A stretch of DNA of 64,000 bases from Flavobacteriales bacterium (GCA_020635655.1 JACJZI010000008.1:124001-188000); one strand, 5' to 3'; shown: positions 33,740 to 41,182, numbered from the stretch's first letter. Numbers and translations: made by a program. Notes: generated by a model from the letters alone, not told the origin.

Positions 33740-33768
33740 CCTCCGTGTTCAGGATCATCGCACGGAGG
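33740..33768 (-). promoter_or_regulatory. Shine-Dalgarno-sequestering hairpin of the riboswitch
   Basis: CCTCCGTG pairs perfectly with CACGGAGG across a 13-base loop. The second arm contains GGAGG seven bases before the ATG at 33736. Closing this hairpin would hide the ribosome site, so it is the probable expression platform. Confidence 0.7.
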
Positions 33769-33786
33769 TGCCGCCGTTGGCTGGCG

Positions 33787-33867
33787 CATCCCTTCGCAGC
33801 ATTACCTGCGCAGGTTCGACGGGTATGATCTCAGCATCCGCGTGTCGGCGGAGCACCCCGGGTGATG
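33787..33867 (-). ncRNA. TPP (thiamine pyrophosphate) riboswitch
   Basis: The minus strand reads GGGGTGC, then GCTGAGATCATACCCG, GTCGAACCTG, CAGGTAATGCTGCG and AAGGGATG, in order. These are the conserved THI-element parts: the CTGAGA pyrimidine-sensing helix, the GAACCTG junction and the TAATGC...GCGAAGGGA pyrophosphate-sensing side. The closing stem CATC/GATG completes it. It is about 81 bases, at the short end for the class. It lies between a promoter at 33874 and the receptor gene. Confidence 0.93.
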
Positions 33868-33873
33868 ACGGGA

Positions 33874-33881
33874 CGAAGGTA
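33874..33881 (-). promoter_or_regulatory. Riboswitch promoter element (TACCTTCG)
   Basis: One mismatch from TAnnTTTG. It ends six bases before the riboswitch 5' edge, which fits a start site near 33868. Confidence 0.55.
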
Positions 33882-33927
33882 GGGGGAGGAAGGAGGAAAG
33901 AAGAAAGGGGAAAGCTGAAATATGAAA
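33882..33927 (+). repeat. Purine-rich GAAAGCTGAAA-type repeat, copy 1
   Basis: Plus-strand low-complexity tract (AGGAAAGAAGAAAGG then GGAAAGCTGAAATATGAAA) between the riboswitch promoter and the kinase gene. Related tracts occur at 34546, 37088 and, inverted, at 37225. Confidence 0.6.
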
Positions 33928-34031
33928 CTACCGAGATATCCAGATGACCACCTGTAACGTCGACCCACTGTGGGCGTCGAAGCGCGGCGTAGACGGCCTG
34001 GGTCGACCATGCCTTGCGCTGATCAACACCG

Positions 34032-34547
34032 TTATCCGAGCACCTCTCCGATCGCGTGCACGGCCCGATGCAGGCGGTCCCGTCGATCGCCTTCGATGAT
34101 CACGAAGGGGCGCTGCAATTCGATGAGCGTCTCGTGGTACACCTCGAAGAGCCGGTCGCGGTCGTGCGGGTTCTCGCGCAGGGGATCATATTCCCAGGGG
34201 ATGTCGGGGCGGCAGAGCAGGGCGAGGTCGTAGTGCGTCCCCTGCATGAGCTGTTCCAGTTCGGGGGCCACGCGTCCGTATTTCTCCTGGCTCCAGATGC
34301 GGAGGGTGATCATGTCCGTATCGCACACGAGCAGTGGATCGCTCGCGTCAGCCCGTGCCTCTTCAGCAGCAAGCTGTCCCTTCGCGATGGCGATCAGATC
34401 GGCTTCCACGTACGGTCGGTCGATCCGCTCCAGGTATTCCCGCGCGAACTCCGGCACCCACGGCGCGCCATAATGTGCGGCCACGGCCCTGGCCAGGGTG
34501 GTCTTGCCGCTGCTCTCGGGGCCCGTGATGGCGATGCGACGCGTCAA
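34032..34547 (-). CDS. NadR-like P-loop kinase (ribosylnicotinamide- or thiamine-kinase candidate)
   Basis: 171 residues, TTG start at 34547. Walker A GPESSGKTTLAR near residue 8 and NadR-C-like motifs: VPEFAREYLERI, LLVCDTDMITLRIW and YDLALLCRPDIPWEYDPLRENP, then FVIIEGDRRDRL. The NadR C-terminal domain phosphorylates nicotinamide riboside; homologues beside PnuC genes in Bacteroidota are usually annotated the same way. Here it sits upstream of a TPP-controlled receptor, so thiamine or another vitamin is an alternative substrate. The 5' leader contains GAAAGCTGAAA repeats, and CATCTTTG at 34623 is a likely promoter. Confidence 0.88.
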   Translation of the reverse strand: MTRRIAITGPESSGKTTLARAVAAHYGAPWVPEFAREYLERIDRPYVEADLIAIAKGQLAAEEARADASDPLLVCDTDMITLRIWSQEKYGRVAPELEQLMQGTHYDLALLCRPDIPWEYDPLRENPHDRDRLFEVYHETLIELQRPFVIIEGDRRDRLHRAVHAIGEVLG

Positions 34548-34578
34548 AAGCTGAAACTGGAAAGCTGAAACTGGGAAC
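34546..34578 (+). repeat. GAAAGCTGAAA-type repeat, copy 2
   Basis: AAAAGCTGAAACTGG followed by AAAGCTGAAACTGGG: a 15-16-base unit repeated twice, ending at the start codon of the kinase gene and lying in its 5' leader. Confidence 0.7.
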
Positions 34579-34622
34579 GCATCCCTCTGACCAGGTGTAA
34601 CTTTCTATCACTGCGGAGGCAG

Positions 34623-34630
34623 CAAAGATG
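34623..34630 (-). promoter_or_regulatory. Kinase promoter element (CATCTTTG)
   Basis: One mismatch from TAnnTTTG, about 75 bases before the kinase start; the repeat tract would be transcribed within the leader. Confidence 0.5.
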
Positions 34631-34676
34631 ATGGTTGTTGCTTCTAGGGAGTGACGAACGATCAAAAGACAGGACC

Positions 34677-36530
34677 ATGAAAGGACTTCTTCTCCTCACC
34701 CTGACCGGGACCTCGCTTCCCCTCTTCGCCCAACTTGCCCCGCAACAGGATGCACCGCTCGCGCGGCATCTCCTGGAGGTGAACGCCCAATGGGCCGTCC
34801 GCGACCCGGAACCCGAAGGTGGCAAGCAGAACGTTCATTTCGCCAATGATGCGGAACGGATCGCCGCGCACCTGCACCGCGTGCGGGCCTATCTGTACAC
34901 ACATACGCCGGAGGGGCTCAGCGCCACACAGCTGCAACAGCGCACACAGCTGTTGAACGATCTGGAACGCTACGCCGACCGTGGGCTGTTCCCACAGAAC
35001 GAGGTGCTGCCCTTCCGCAACCCGGTCTTCATCGACCCCCGGCACACCGCGTGTGCCGTGGGGCAGTTGATGATCGAAAGCGGCGACCGCGCGCTGGCGG
35101 AACGGATCAGCGGGGCGATGAACCTGGCCTACGTCAGCGAGATCCTGGCCGACCCGCGGTTCACAAGCGATGTTGCTGCATGGGCCACCACGCATGGCTT
35201 CACCGCGGAAGACCTGGCCTGGATCCAGCCCGCCTATGCCCCACCGACGCTGTGGACGGACATGGGTGGTGGTACGGACACCACGGTGACCTGCCTGTTG
35301 AACGACGGCCAGGGCAACCTCTATCTGGCCGGCACCTTCACCCAGGCGGGGGGTGCCGCGATGAACGGCGTCGCACGATGGGCCGGCGGACAATACCTGG
35401 CGATGGGCACAGGCATCAACGGTACGCCGAAGGACATGGTGATCGTCGGACAGGACCTGCTGGTGGCCGGTCAATTCCAGGGTGGACTGAGCGATCTGGC
35501 GCGCTGGAACGGCTTGGGGTGGAGTTACGAGACCGTGGAGTTGGGCATGGACCCACACCTCAACGATCTCTTCGTGATGAACGGCGAACTCTATGTCGCA
35601 GGCAACGCCAGCGGTTTCGCCGGGATCACGCATCAGGTCATGCATTGGAACGGTGCTGTCTGGGAACCCGTTGGCGACCCGCTCAACGATGTGATCCACA
35701 CCCTTGGGCAACACGATGGCAGACTTGTCGCGGCAGGGGCCTTCACGGAGATCGGCCAGTTCGGGGGAACCCCCTGTGCGCATGTGGCGGAGCTGGTGAA
35801 CGGCCAATGGCAGCAATTGGCGGATGGACTGCCGGACGAGGTCTTCGCGCTGCACGACCGGAACGGCATGCTGATGGCGGGCGGGATGTTGTTCGATGGC
35901 ACGAACAATGGCTTCGGCCTCTCCCTGCTGCCTGCAGGCGGATCGCAATGGAACGCGCCGCTCTATGCGAATTGGAGCTCGCTGGGCAACAACTCCGCGG
36001 TGCCGAGCGCCGTCCTCGGCTTCGGCGAACATGACGGCACGGTCTACTTCTGCGGCAACTTCAATGCCTACGGTCCGGGCCTGAACGACTCCGGCACTCA
36101 GATCGCCCGCTTCCTCGATGGCACCCAGGACGTGGAGGGCCTTGCCTGGGTCAATGGGGACCGTGTGCATGCCGTCGCCTCCTTCGATGGTCGCCTGGTC
36201 ATCGGAGGGACCTTCTCCGGGACCAACGCCACCTTGGCGAACAACATCGCCACGTCCGACCTGGGGCTCGGCGTGGCCGGCACCGATGCATGGGGAGCTG
36301 ATCTTGCGGTGGCACCCAACCCGGCCGTGGACAAGATCACCGTGCAGCGCGATCAGGAAGGCAGGGCGCACGTGGAGGTGGTGGATGCGGCAGGGCGGAC
36401 GGTCATCCCCGCACGGACGTTCACCGGCCGGACCGCGCGGCTGGATATCAGCGACCTGCCGGCGGGCACCTACTGGCTGAGGCTCACTGGAGAGAACGGC
36501 ATCACCGCCAGGCCATTGGTCAAACGCTGA
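34677..36530 (+). CDS. Secreted beta-propeller-like protein with T9SS type A sorting domain
   Basis: 617 residues from ATG 34677. Signal peptide MKGLLLLTLTGTSLPLFAQ. Residues about 20-195 are an alpha-helical domain (RVRAYLYTHTPEGLSATQL, DPRHTACAVGQLMIESGD) seen in other Bacteroidota secreted proteins but of unknown role. A repeat region follows, resembling galactose-oxidase/Kelch-like blades (LYLAGTFTQAGGAAMNGVARWAG, LYVAGNASGFAG, LVAAGAFTEIGQFGG). The C-terminus is a type A T9SS signal with VAPNPAVDKITVQ, VEVVDAAGRTV and LDISDLPAGTYWLRL. Its stop converges with the pnuC-like gene, overlapping by 11 bases. It lies between the minus-strand kinase and PnuC genes. Confidence 0.9.
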   Translation: MKGLLLLTLTGTSLPLFAQLAPQQDAPLARHLLEVNAQWAVRDPEPEGGKQNVHFANDAERIAAHLHRVRAYLYTHTPEGLSATQLQQRTQLLNDLERYADRGLFPQNEVLPFRNPVFIDPRHTACAVGQLMIESGDRALAERISGAMNLAYVSEILADPRFTSDVAAWATTHGFTAEDLAWIQPAYAPPTLWTDMGGGTDTTVTCLLNDGQGNLYLAGTFTQAGGAAMNGVARWAGGQYLAMGTGINGTPKDMVIVGQDLLVAGQFQGGLSDLARWNGLGWSYETVELGMDPHLNDLFVMNGELYVAGNASGFAGITHQVMHWNGAVWEPVGDPLNDVIHTLGQHDGRLVAAGAFTEIGQFGGTPCAHVAELVNGQWQQLADGLPDEVFALHDRNGMLMAGGMLFDGTNNGFGLSLLPAGGSQWNAPLYANWSSLGNNSAVPSAVLGFGEHDGTVYFCGNFNAYGPGLNDSGTQIARFLDGTQDVEGLAWVNGDRVHAVASFDGRLVIGGTFSGTNATLANNIATSDLGLGVAGTDAWGADLAVAPNPAVDKITVQRDQEGRAHVEVVDAAGRTVIPARTFTGRTARLDISDLPAGTYWLRLTGENGITARPLVKR

Positions 36531-37086
36531 CACCCCGCCAACTGCGCCACCAGCGCCACAGCCCGGCGATGGAAAGACCGATGTAGACCACGAAGAGCAG
36601 GGCGTACCAGGTGAGCCCGCTGGTGAGGTAGAGGTGCACACCGACGGCGTCGGCGATGATCCAATACACCCAGTTCTCGAGCACCTTGCGCGCGAGCATC
36701 CATGTGGCGAACAGGCTGAGGACCGTGACGAAGGCGTCCTCGTAGGGATGTGAACTGTCAAGGAACCGCTCCAGCCCGCGTCCGGCCATCAAAGTGAGCA
36801 GCCCCACCACGCCGAGCAGCACCACGTGGAAGAGCAGCGTGCGCCGGCGGATCGGTAGCTGCTCCATGCCCTTGCCCCAGGTGATCCAACCGTACGCGCC
36901 CATCGCGACGTAGTACGCACTGAGCACGACCTGTCCCGGCAGCTGTTGGTGGAGGAAGAGCGCGACGCTCAAGGCCGAGGCGACGATGCCGAAGAGCCAG
37001 CCCGAACGGCGCTCCCAGGCCATCAGCACGGTGTAGGCCAGGTTGCCGATCACGGCGAGAAGTTCGATGGCGGTCCAGGGAGGCAA
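36520..37086 (-). CDS. pnuC: PnuC-family vitamin transporter (PnuT candidate)
   Basis: About 188 residues from TTG 37086. A longer TTG at 37125 would start inside the GAAAGCTGAAA repeat, so I prefer the later one. About seven membrane helices: TAIELLAVIGNLAYTVLMAW, WLFGIVASALSVALFL, VVLSAYYVAMGAYGWITW, LLFHVVLLGVVGLLTLMAG, AFVTVLSLFATWMLARKV and TWYALLFVVYIGLSIAGLW. PnuC motif residues include WLFGI near the start and W.YW.IADA in ENWVYWIIADAVGVHLY. PnuC relatives take up nicotinamide riboside (PnuC), riboflavin (PnuX) or thiamine (PnuT); the nearby TPP-controlled receptor favours thiamine but does not prove it. Confidence 0.9.
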   Translation of the reverse strand: MPPWTAIELLAVIGNLAYTVLMAWERRSGWLFGIVASALSVALFLHQQLPGQVVLSAYYVAMGAYGWITWGKGMEQLPIRRRTLLFHVVLLGVVGLLTLMAGRGLERFLDSSHPYEDAFVTVLSLFATWMLARKVLENWVYWIIADAVGVHLYLTSGLTWYALLFVVYIGLSIAGLWRWWRSWRGVSV

Positions 37087-37087
37087 G

Positions 37088-37131
37088 GGAAGGCTGAAAG
37101 TTGAAAGCTGAAAGTTGAAATGCAAAAGCTG
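37088..37131 (+). repeat. GAAAGCTGAAA-type repeat, copy 3
   Basis: Heptad-like tandem of GAAAGTT and GAAAGCT units (four to five copies) just 5' of, or in, the annotated start region of the PnuC-like gene. Confidence 0.75.
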
Positions 37132-37224
37132 TAGGTCGAAATGAGGGGATCACGGATCGGAAGAAAGCCGTGGAAAGGCACGATGCGGTGATCGGCCCTT
37201 GATGCCGCCATCTTCGCGGCTCCC

Positions 37225-37260
37225 GTTTTCAGCTTTCGACTTTCACGTTCCCACTTTCCA
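37225..37260 (-). repeat. GAAAGCTGAAA-type repeat, copy 4 (inverted)
   Basis: On the minus strand it reads GGAAAGTGGGAACGTGAAAG then TCGAAAGCTGAAAACG. It lies just after the LRR stop and upstream of the PnuC-like gene, in the opposite orientation to copies 1-3. Confidence 0.6.
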
Positions 37261-37264
37261 CATC

Positions 37265-37864
37265 CTACATCCCACAATTGCAGGGCGCCGAGAAATAGAT
37301 CTTGGCGCGTGGCAACAGTTCGCTGATGCGGTCCTGTTCCTTCTCCTCGATCTGGATCACACGCAGGTCCATGAACCGCAATGAAGTCATGCCACTGAGC
37401 GAATCGGGGAACGTGGCCAGATCGTTGCTCCAGAGGTCGAGCGAGATCAGCTCCGTGAGCTGGCCCAGGCACGGCGGCAGCCCGGTCAGCGCGTTGCGGG
37501 CCATGTCCAGGCGCTTCAAATGCCGCAGGGAGCAGATCACTTCCGGGAAATCCTCCAGTTTGTTGTGCTTGAGGTCGAGCACCTGCAGGTCGGACAGCTC
37601 GGGCAGGCGGTCGGGCAGCTGCCGCAGCTTGTTGTTCTCCAACACCAGGATGTTCAGGTGTGGCAGGTCGAACAGCGCCTCCGGCAGTTCCTTCAGCTTC
37701 TCCTTGGAAAGGTCCAGTGCGTACACCTTGTCGGGCTCCTTCAAGGCATGCTCCAGGCCGTGGTACACCTTGACGGTGTCCAACGCGATGGCGTCCAGCA
37801 ACTGGGCCTGGATCGTCCCGTGGACCAATGGAAGCAGCAATAGGATGGTGAGGGGGCGGGTCAT
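37265..37864 (-). CDS. Secreted leucine-rich-repeat protein
   Basis: 199 residues. Signal peptide MTRPLTILLLLPLVHGTIQAQ. It contains about six LRRs of the 23-residue LxxLxLxxNxLxxLP type (HLNILVLENNKLRQLP, DLQVLDLKHNKLEDFP, HLKRLDMARNALTGLP). It ends in a short cysteine-containing tail (SAPCNCGM). Likely a surface or periplasmic binding protein. It overlaps ribF by ATGA (37864-37861), so it is translated with it although the link in function is not evident. Confidence 0.85.
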   Translation of the reverse strand: MTRPLTILLLLPLVHGTIQAQLLDAIALDTVKVYHGLEHALKEPDKVYALDLSKEKLKELPEALFDLPHLNILVLENNKLRQLPDRLPELSDLQVLDLKHNKLEDFPEVICSLRHLKRLDMARNALTGLPPCLGQLTELISLDLWSNDLATFPDSLSGMTSLRFMDLRVIQIEEKEQDRISELLPRAKIYFSAPCNCGM

Positions 37865-38805
37865 GGGCGCTGTTCCTTCAACGCGGTCCGGGCCGCTTCC
37901 GTATCGCGGTCCAATTGCTTCCGCAAGGCCTCGAGGTCGGGGTGGCGGACCTCCTCGCGCAGGCGGCGGTGCAGACGTACGGTGATCGGCTCACCATAGA
38001 TGTCCGCATCGAAGTCGAAGAGGTGCACCTCCACCTTCCGGTCGGTCGCTCGCGCGTTCACGGTGGGTCGTGTGCCGATGTTCAACATGCCGTCATGGGT
38101 CGATCCCCTGACATCGACGCGCACGGCGTACACCCCGTTGGCCGGCACCAGCTTGTAGGGGTCGATCATCGCGATGTTCGCCGTCGGGTAGCCGATGGTG
38201 CGGCCGATCCGGTCCCCGGCCACCACCACGCCGCTCAGCGGGTAGGCATAGCCCAGGTAGCTGTCGGCCGTCCGGATATCGCCTTTCTTCAATGCCTCCC
38301 GGACCTTGGTGCTGCTCACCTTCACGTGGTCGATCTCCTGCGCGGGGATCTCCTTCACCTGGAAGTCGTAGGCCTCGCCGAGCTGGCGGAGCACGTGGAT
38401 GTCGCCCTCTCGGTTGCGGCCGAAACGATGGTCGTAGCCGATCACCACGGCATGCACGCCGATGCCCTCCACCAGGATGTCCCGGACGTATTCCACCGCG
38501 GTCATCCGCGAAAAGGACCGGGAGAAGGGGATCACCAGCAGATGGTCCACCCCGGCGTGCTCGAGCAGGGCGATCTTCTCCTCGGGGGTGTTCAGCAGCT
38601 CCAGTCCGCTGTCCTCCGGATGCAGCACCATGCGCGGGTGGGGGTGGAAGGTGAACAGGACGCTCTCCCCATGCTCCTTCCGGGCCACCTCGTTCAGCCG
38701 TTCGAGGATCACCCGATGACCGCGATGCACGCCGTCGAAGGTGCCGGTGGTGAGCACGGGGCGGGACACCTCCCGGAACGAGGCCAGATCGCGGTGGACC
38801 TTCAC
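37861..38805 (-). CDS. ribF: Bifunctional riboflavin kinase / FAD synthetase
   Basis: 314 residues from GTG 38805. The frame extends to 38871, but GTG 38805 gives the usual N-terminus (KVHRDLASF) and lies five bases after the promoter-like CAACTTTG. The N-terminal FMN adenylyltransferase has TTGTFDGVHRGHRVIL, FTFHPHPRMVL and a VSSTKVREAL motif. The C-terminal riboflavin kinase has PLSGVVVAGDRIGRTIGYPTAN-type residues and GMLNIGTRPTV, EVHLFDFDADIYG. It makes FMN and FAD from riboflavin. The LRR gene is coupled downstream. Confidence 0.96.
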   Translation of the reverse strand: MKVHRDLASFREVSRPVLTTGTFDGVHRGHRVILERLNEVARKEHGESVLFTFHPHPRMVLHPEDSGLELLNTPEEKIALLEHAGVDHLLVIPFSRSFSRMTAVEYVRDILVEGIGVHAVVIGYDHRFGRNREGDIHVLRQLGEAYDFQVKEIPAQEIDHVKVSSTKVREALKKGDIRTADSYLGYAYPLSGVVVAGDRIGRTIGYPTANIAMIDPYKLVPANGVYAVRVDVRGSTHDGMLNIGTRPTVNARATDRKVEVHLFDFDADIYGEPITVRLHRRLREEVRHPDLEALRKQLDRDTEAARTALKEQRP

Positions 38806-38810
38806 GGCCG

Positions 38811-38818
38811 CAAAGTTG
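38811..38818 (-). promoter_or_regulatory. ribF promoter element (CAACTTTG)
   Basis: One mismatch from TAnnTTTG, ending five bases before the ribF GTG. Confidence 0.45.
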
Positions 38819-38959
38819 GGGGCGATGACGGGAAGTCGTGAAGGGGCTTGGGTCCGTATTTTCAAACCCATGATCGTACACTGTTCCTTGGTCGATCGTT
38901 CTACCCGGGGTGTACGTCATCCATTGCGTGGACCGCCAGGGCATCGTGCTGGCGCGAAG

Positions 38960-38967
38960 TACTTTCA
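38960..38967 (+). promoter_or_regulatory. Candidate -7 element for the short secreted ORF (TACTTTCA)
   Basis: Two mismatches from TAnnTTTG, ending seven bases before the ATG at 38975. Confidence 0.35.
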
Positions 38968-38974
38968 TGGTGCG

Positions 38975-39196
38975 ATGAACAAAGCGCTTTTGACGGGCTT
39001 GGTCCTGGTCGTGGGTTCCACCAACCCCTCGGGGGCACGCGGCCAACCTACACTGGATCCCGTAGGTGAGGGTGTAGGCACCGCCGGAGTCGGACGGTTC
39101 GAGGCGGACCCGCAGGGTGATAAACTCTATATCTGGGGCTGGTTCTCCCATGTGCAGGGCATCACGATGCCGAGCATCACCGCTATGGTGCGATGA
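38975..39196 (+). pseudogene. Truncated secreted propeller-like protein
   Basis: 73 residues: signal peptide (ALLTGLVLVVGSTNPSGARG) followed by about 45 residues resembling the first blade of a propeller-like T9SS cargo protein (GVGRFEADPQGDKLYIWGWFSHVQG), then a stop where an I-A-x-W-D strand would be expected. The remaining 127 bases before atpD carry no recognisable continuation. It is probably a decayed remnant, although its promoter-like TACTTTCA and intact signal peptide leave a short expressed peptide possible. Confidence 0.55.
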
Positions 39197-39269
39197 ACCC
39201 TATGCGGTGGAAGCCGCACTGACTTCTCCACAACCCATCCACGTCCATTGTCCATCCCGGGGCAAGCCG

Positions 39270-39277
39270 TACCTTCG
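39270..39277 (+). promoter_or_regulatory. atpD promoter element (TACCTTCG)
   Basis: One mismatch from TAnnTTTG, 46 bases before the atpD ATG. Confidence 0.5.
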
Positions 39278-39323
39278 CGGCCGCAAATCGGGATCAACCC
39301 CGTATCCCTAGCCTAACCCGCTC

Positions 39324-40835
39324 ATGTCCAAGCACATCGGAAAGGTCGTCCAGGTCATCGGACCCGTGGTCGACGTGCGTTTCGAGAACGCCACCTCGCT
39401 GCCCAATATCTATGACGCGCTGCACATCAAGCGCGAGGACGGCACCACCCTGGTGCTGGAGACCCAGCAGCTGATCGGGGAGGACACCGTGCGCGCGATC
39501 AGCATGGACAGCACCGATGGACTGGCACGCGGCACCGAGGTCGTGGGGCAGGAGGGTCCGATCAGCATGCCCGTGGGTGAGGCCATCAAGGGCCGGCTCT
39601 TCAACGTGACCGGTCAGGCCATCGATGGGATGAAGCCCGTGGAGACCGCCAAACGCTACCCCATCCACCGCGAGGCCCCCAAGTTCGAGGACCTGACCAC
39701 CAGCACGGAGGTGCTCTTCACGGGCATCAAGGTGATCGACCTGATCGAGCCGTACGCCAAGGGCGGCAAGATCGGCCTGTTCGGCGGCGCCGGCGTGGGC
39801 AAGACCGTGCTGATCCAGGAGCTGATCAACAACATCGCCAAGGGATACAGTGGATACAGCGTTTTCGCTGGCGTGGGTGAGCGCACCCGCGAAGGGAACG
39901 ACCTGCTCCGCGAGATGATCGAGGCCGGCATCATCAAATACGGCGAAGGATTCACGCACAGCATGGAGAAGGGCGGCTGGGACCTGACCAAGGTCGACTA
40001 CGACCAGCTTTCCTCGAGCCAGGCCACCTTCATCTTCGGCCAGATGAACGAGCCGCCCGGCGCCCGCGCCCGCGTGGCGTTGAGCGGTCTGACCCTCGCC
40101 GAATACTTCCGCGACGGGGAAGGTGAAGGCGGCGGCCGCGACATCCTCTTCTTCGTGGACAACATCTTCCGCTTCACCCAGGCCGGCTCCGAGGTGTCCG
40201 CCCTGCTGGGCCGGATGCCGAGCGCCGTGGGGTATCAACCCACGCTGGCCACCGAAATGGGCGCCATGCAGGAGCGCATCACCTCCACCAAGCGCGGGTC
40301 CATCACCTCCGTGCAGGCCGTGTACGTGCCCGCGGACGACCTGACCGACCCGGCGCCGGCGACCACCTTCGCCCACCTGGACGCCACCACGGTGCTCAGC
40401 CGGAAGATCGCCGAGCTCGGCATCTATCCCTCCGTGGACCCGCTGGATTCCACCAGCCGGATCCTCACCCCGGCGGTCGTGGGTCAGGAGCATTACGACT
40501 GTGCCCAGCGCGTGAAGGCGATCCTCCAGCGCTACAAGGAACTGCAGGACATCATCGCCATTCTCGGCATGGACGAACTGAGCGAGGAGGACAAGCAGGC
40601 CGTGAGCCGCGCGCGCCGCGTGCAGCGCTTCCTCAGCCAGCCCTTCCATGTCGCTGAGCAGTTCACCGGCCTGAAAGGGGTGATGGTGCCCATCGAGGAG
40701 ACCATCAAGGGGTTCAACATGATCCTCGAGGGCGAGATGGACGAGTACCCCGAGGCCGCCTTCAACCTGAAGGGGAACATCGAGGACGTGATCACCGCCG
40801 GCAAGAAGATGCTGGCCGAGGCCGCGAAAGCGTAG
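39324..40835 (+). CDS. atpD: F1F0-ATP synthase subunit beta
   Basis: 503 residues. Catalytic beta subunit; Walker A GGAGVGKTVLI near residue 155, with GERTREGNDL and RDILFFVDNIFRF (Walker B), ALLGRMPSAVGYQPTLA and the signature region PSVDPLDSTSR. It makes ATP in the F1 head. Only atpD and atpC are present here, so the other subunits must be encoded elsewhere, as is common in Bacteroidota. Confidence 0.98.
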   Translation: MSKHIGKVVQVIGPVVDVRFENATSLPNIYDALHIKREDGTTLVLETQQLIGEDTVRAISMDSTDGLARGTEVVGQEGPISMPVGEAIKGRLFNVTGQAIDGMKPVETAKRYPIHREAPKFEDLTTSTEVLFTGIKVIDLIEPYAKGGKIGLFGGAGVGKTVLIQELINNIAKGYSGYSVFAGVGERTREGNDLLREMIEAGIIKYGEGFTHSMEKGGWDLTKVDYDQLSSSQATFIFGQMNEPPGARARVALSGLTLAEYFRDGEGEGGGRDILFFVDNIFRFTQAGSEVSALLGRMPSAVGYQPTLATEMGAMQERITSTKRGSITSVQAVYVPADDLTDPAPATTFAHLDATTVLSRKIAELGIYPSVDPLDSTSRILTPAVVGQEHYDCAQRVKAILQRYKELQDIIAILGMDELSEEDKQAVSRARRVQRFLSQPFHVAEQFTGLKGVMVPIEETIKGFNMILEGEMDEYPEAAFNLKGNIEDVITAGKKMLAEAAKA

Positions 40836-40838
40836 GCC

Positions 40839-41072
40839 ATGCGCGTCGAGATCATCACCCCCGACAAGGAGCTCTTCAAGGGCGAGGCGCGCAGCGTGAC
40901 CGTGCCCGGCGTGGACGGCAGCATGGGCTTCCTGGAGAACCACGCCCCGCTGATCACCGTGCTGAAGGCCGGGGATGTGAAGCTGAAGACCGAAAAGGAC
41001 GTGCGGACGTTCCCCGTCAATGGCGGCGTGGTGGAGGTGATGAACAATACCGTGCTGGTGCTGGCGGAATAG
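40839..41072 (+). CDS. atpC: F1F0-ATP synthase subunit epsilon (short form)
   Basis: 77 residues, three bases after atpD. It covers the N-terminal beta-sandwich (RVEIITPDKELFKGEA, VTVPGVDGSMGFLENHAPL, FPVNGGVVEVMNNTV) and lacks the C-terminal two-helix inhibitory domain present in longer epsilon subunits. This suggests loss of that regulatory function, in line with short Bacteroidota versions. A hairpin terminator follows. Confidence 0.93.
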   Translation: MRVEIITPDKELFKGEARSVTVPGVDGSMGFLENHAPLITVLKAGDVKLKTEKDVRTFPVNGGVVEVMNNTVLVLAE

Positions 41073-41096
41073 GGGCACGGTGCTTCCGAGCATTGG

Positions 41097-41122
41097 GAAC
41101 GGCCTCCAACTGGAGGCCGTTC
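41097..41122 (+). terminator. Terminator of atpD-atpC
   Basis: GAACGGCCTCC and GGAGGCCGTTC form an 11-base stem with a four-base loop, followed by GTTCTCT. It lies 24 bases after atpC. Confidence 0.8.
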
Positions 41123-41182
41123 GTTCTCTCGGACCTGCTTCCTTGACCCGCGACCAAAGCCTTTCATCCAGGGTCGCAAGCA

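Noticed and set aside
32012..33865. Long plus-strand open frame opposite the TonB receptor and riboswitch
   Set aside because: Runs through the riboswitch and is antisense to a clear receptor gene.
33882..37260. CRISPR array
   Set aside because: The repeats are short, degenerate, separated by kilobases and have no regular spacers or cas genes.
38871..39311. Mobile element around the truncated secreted ORF
   Set aside because: No transposase, terminal inverted repeats or target duplication could be seen.
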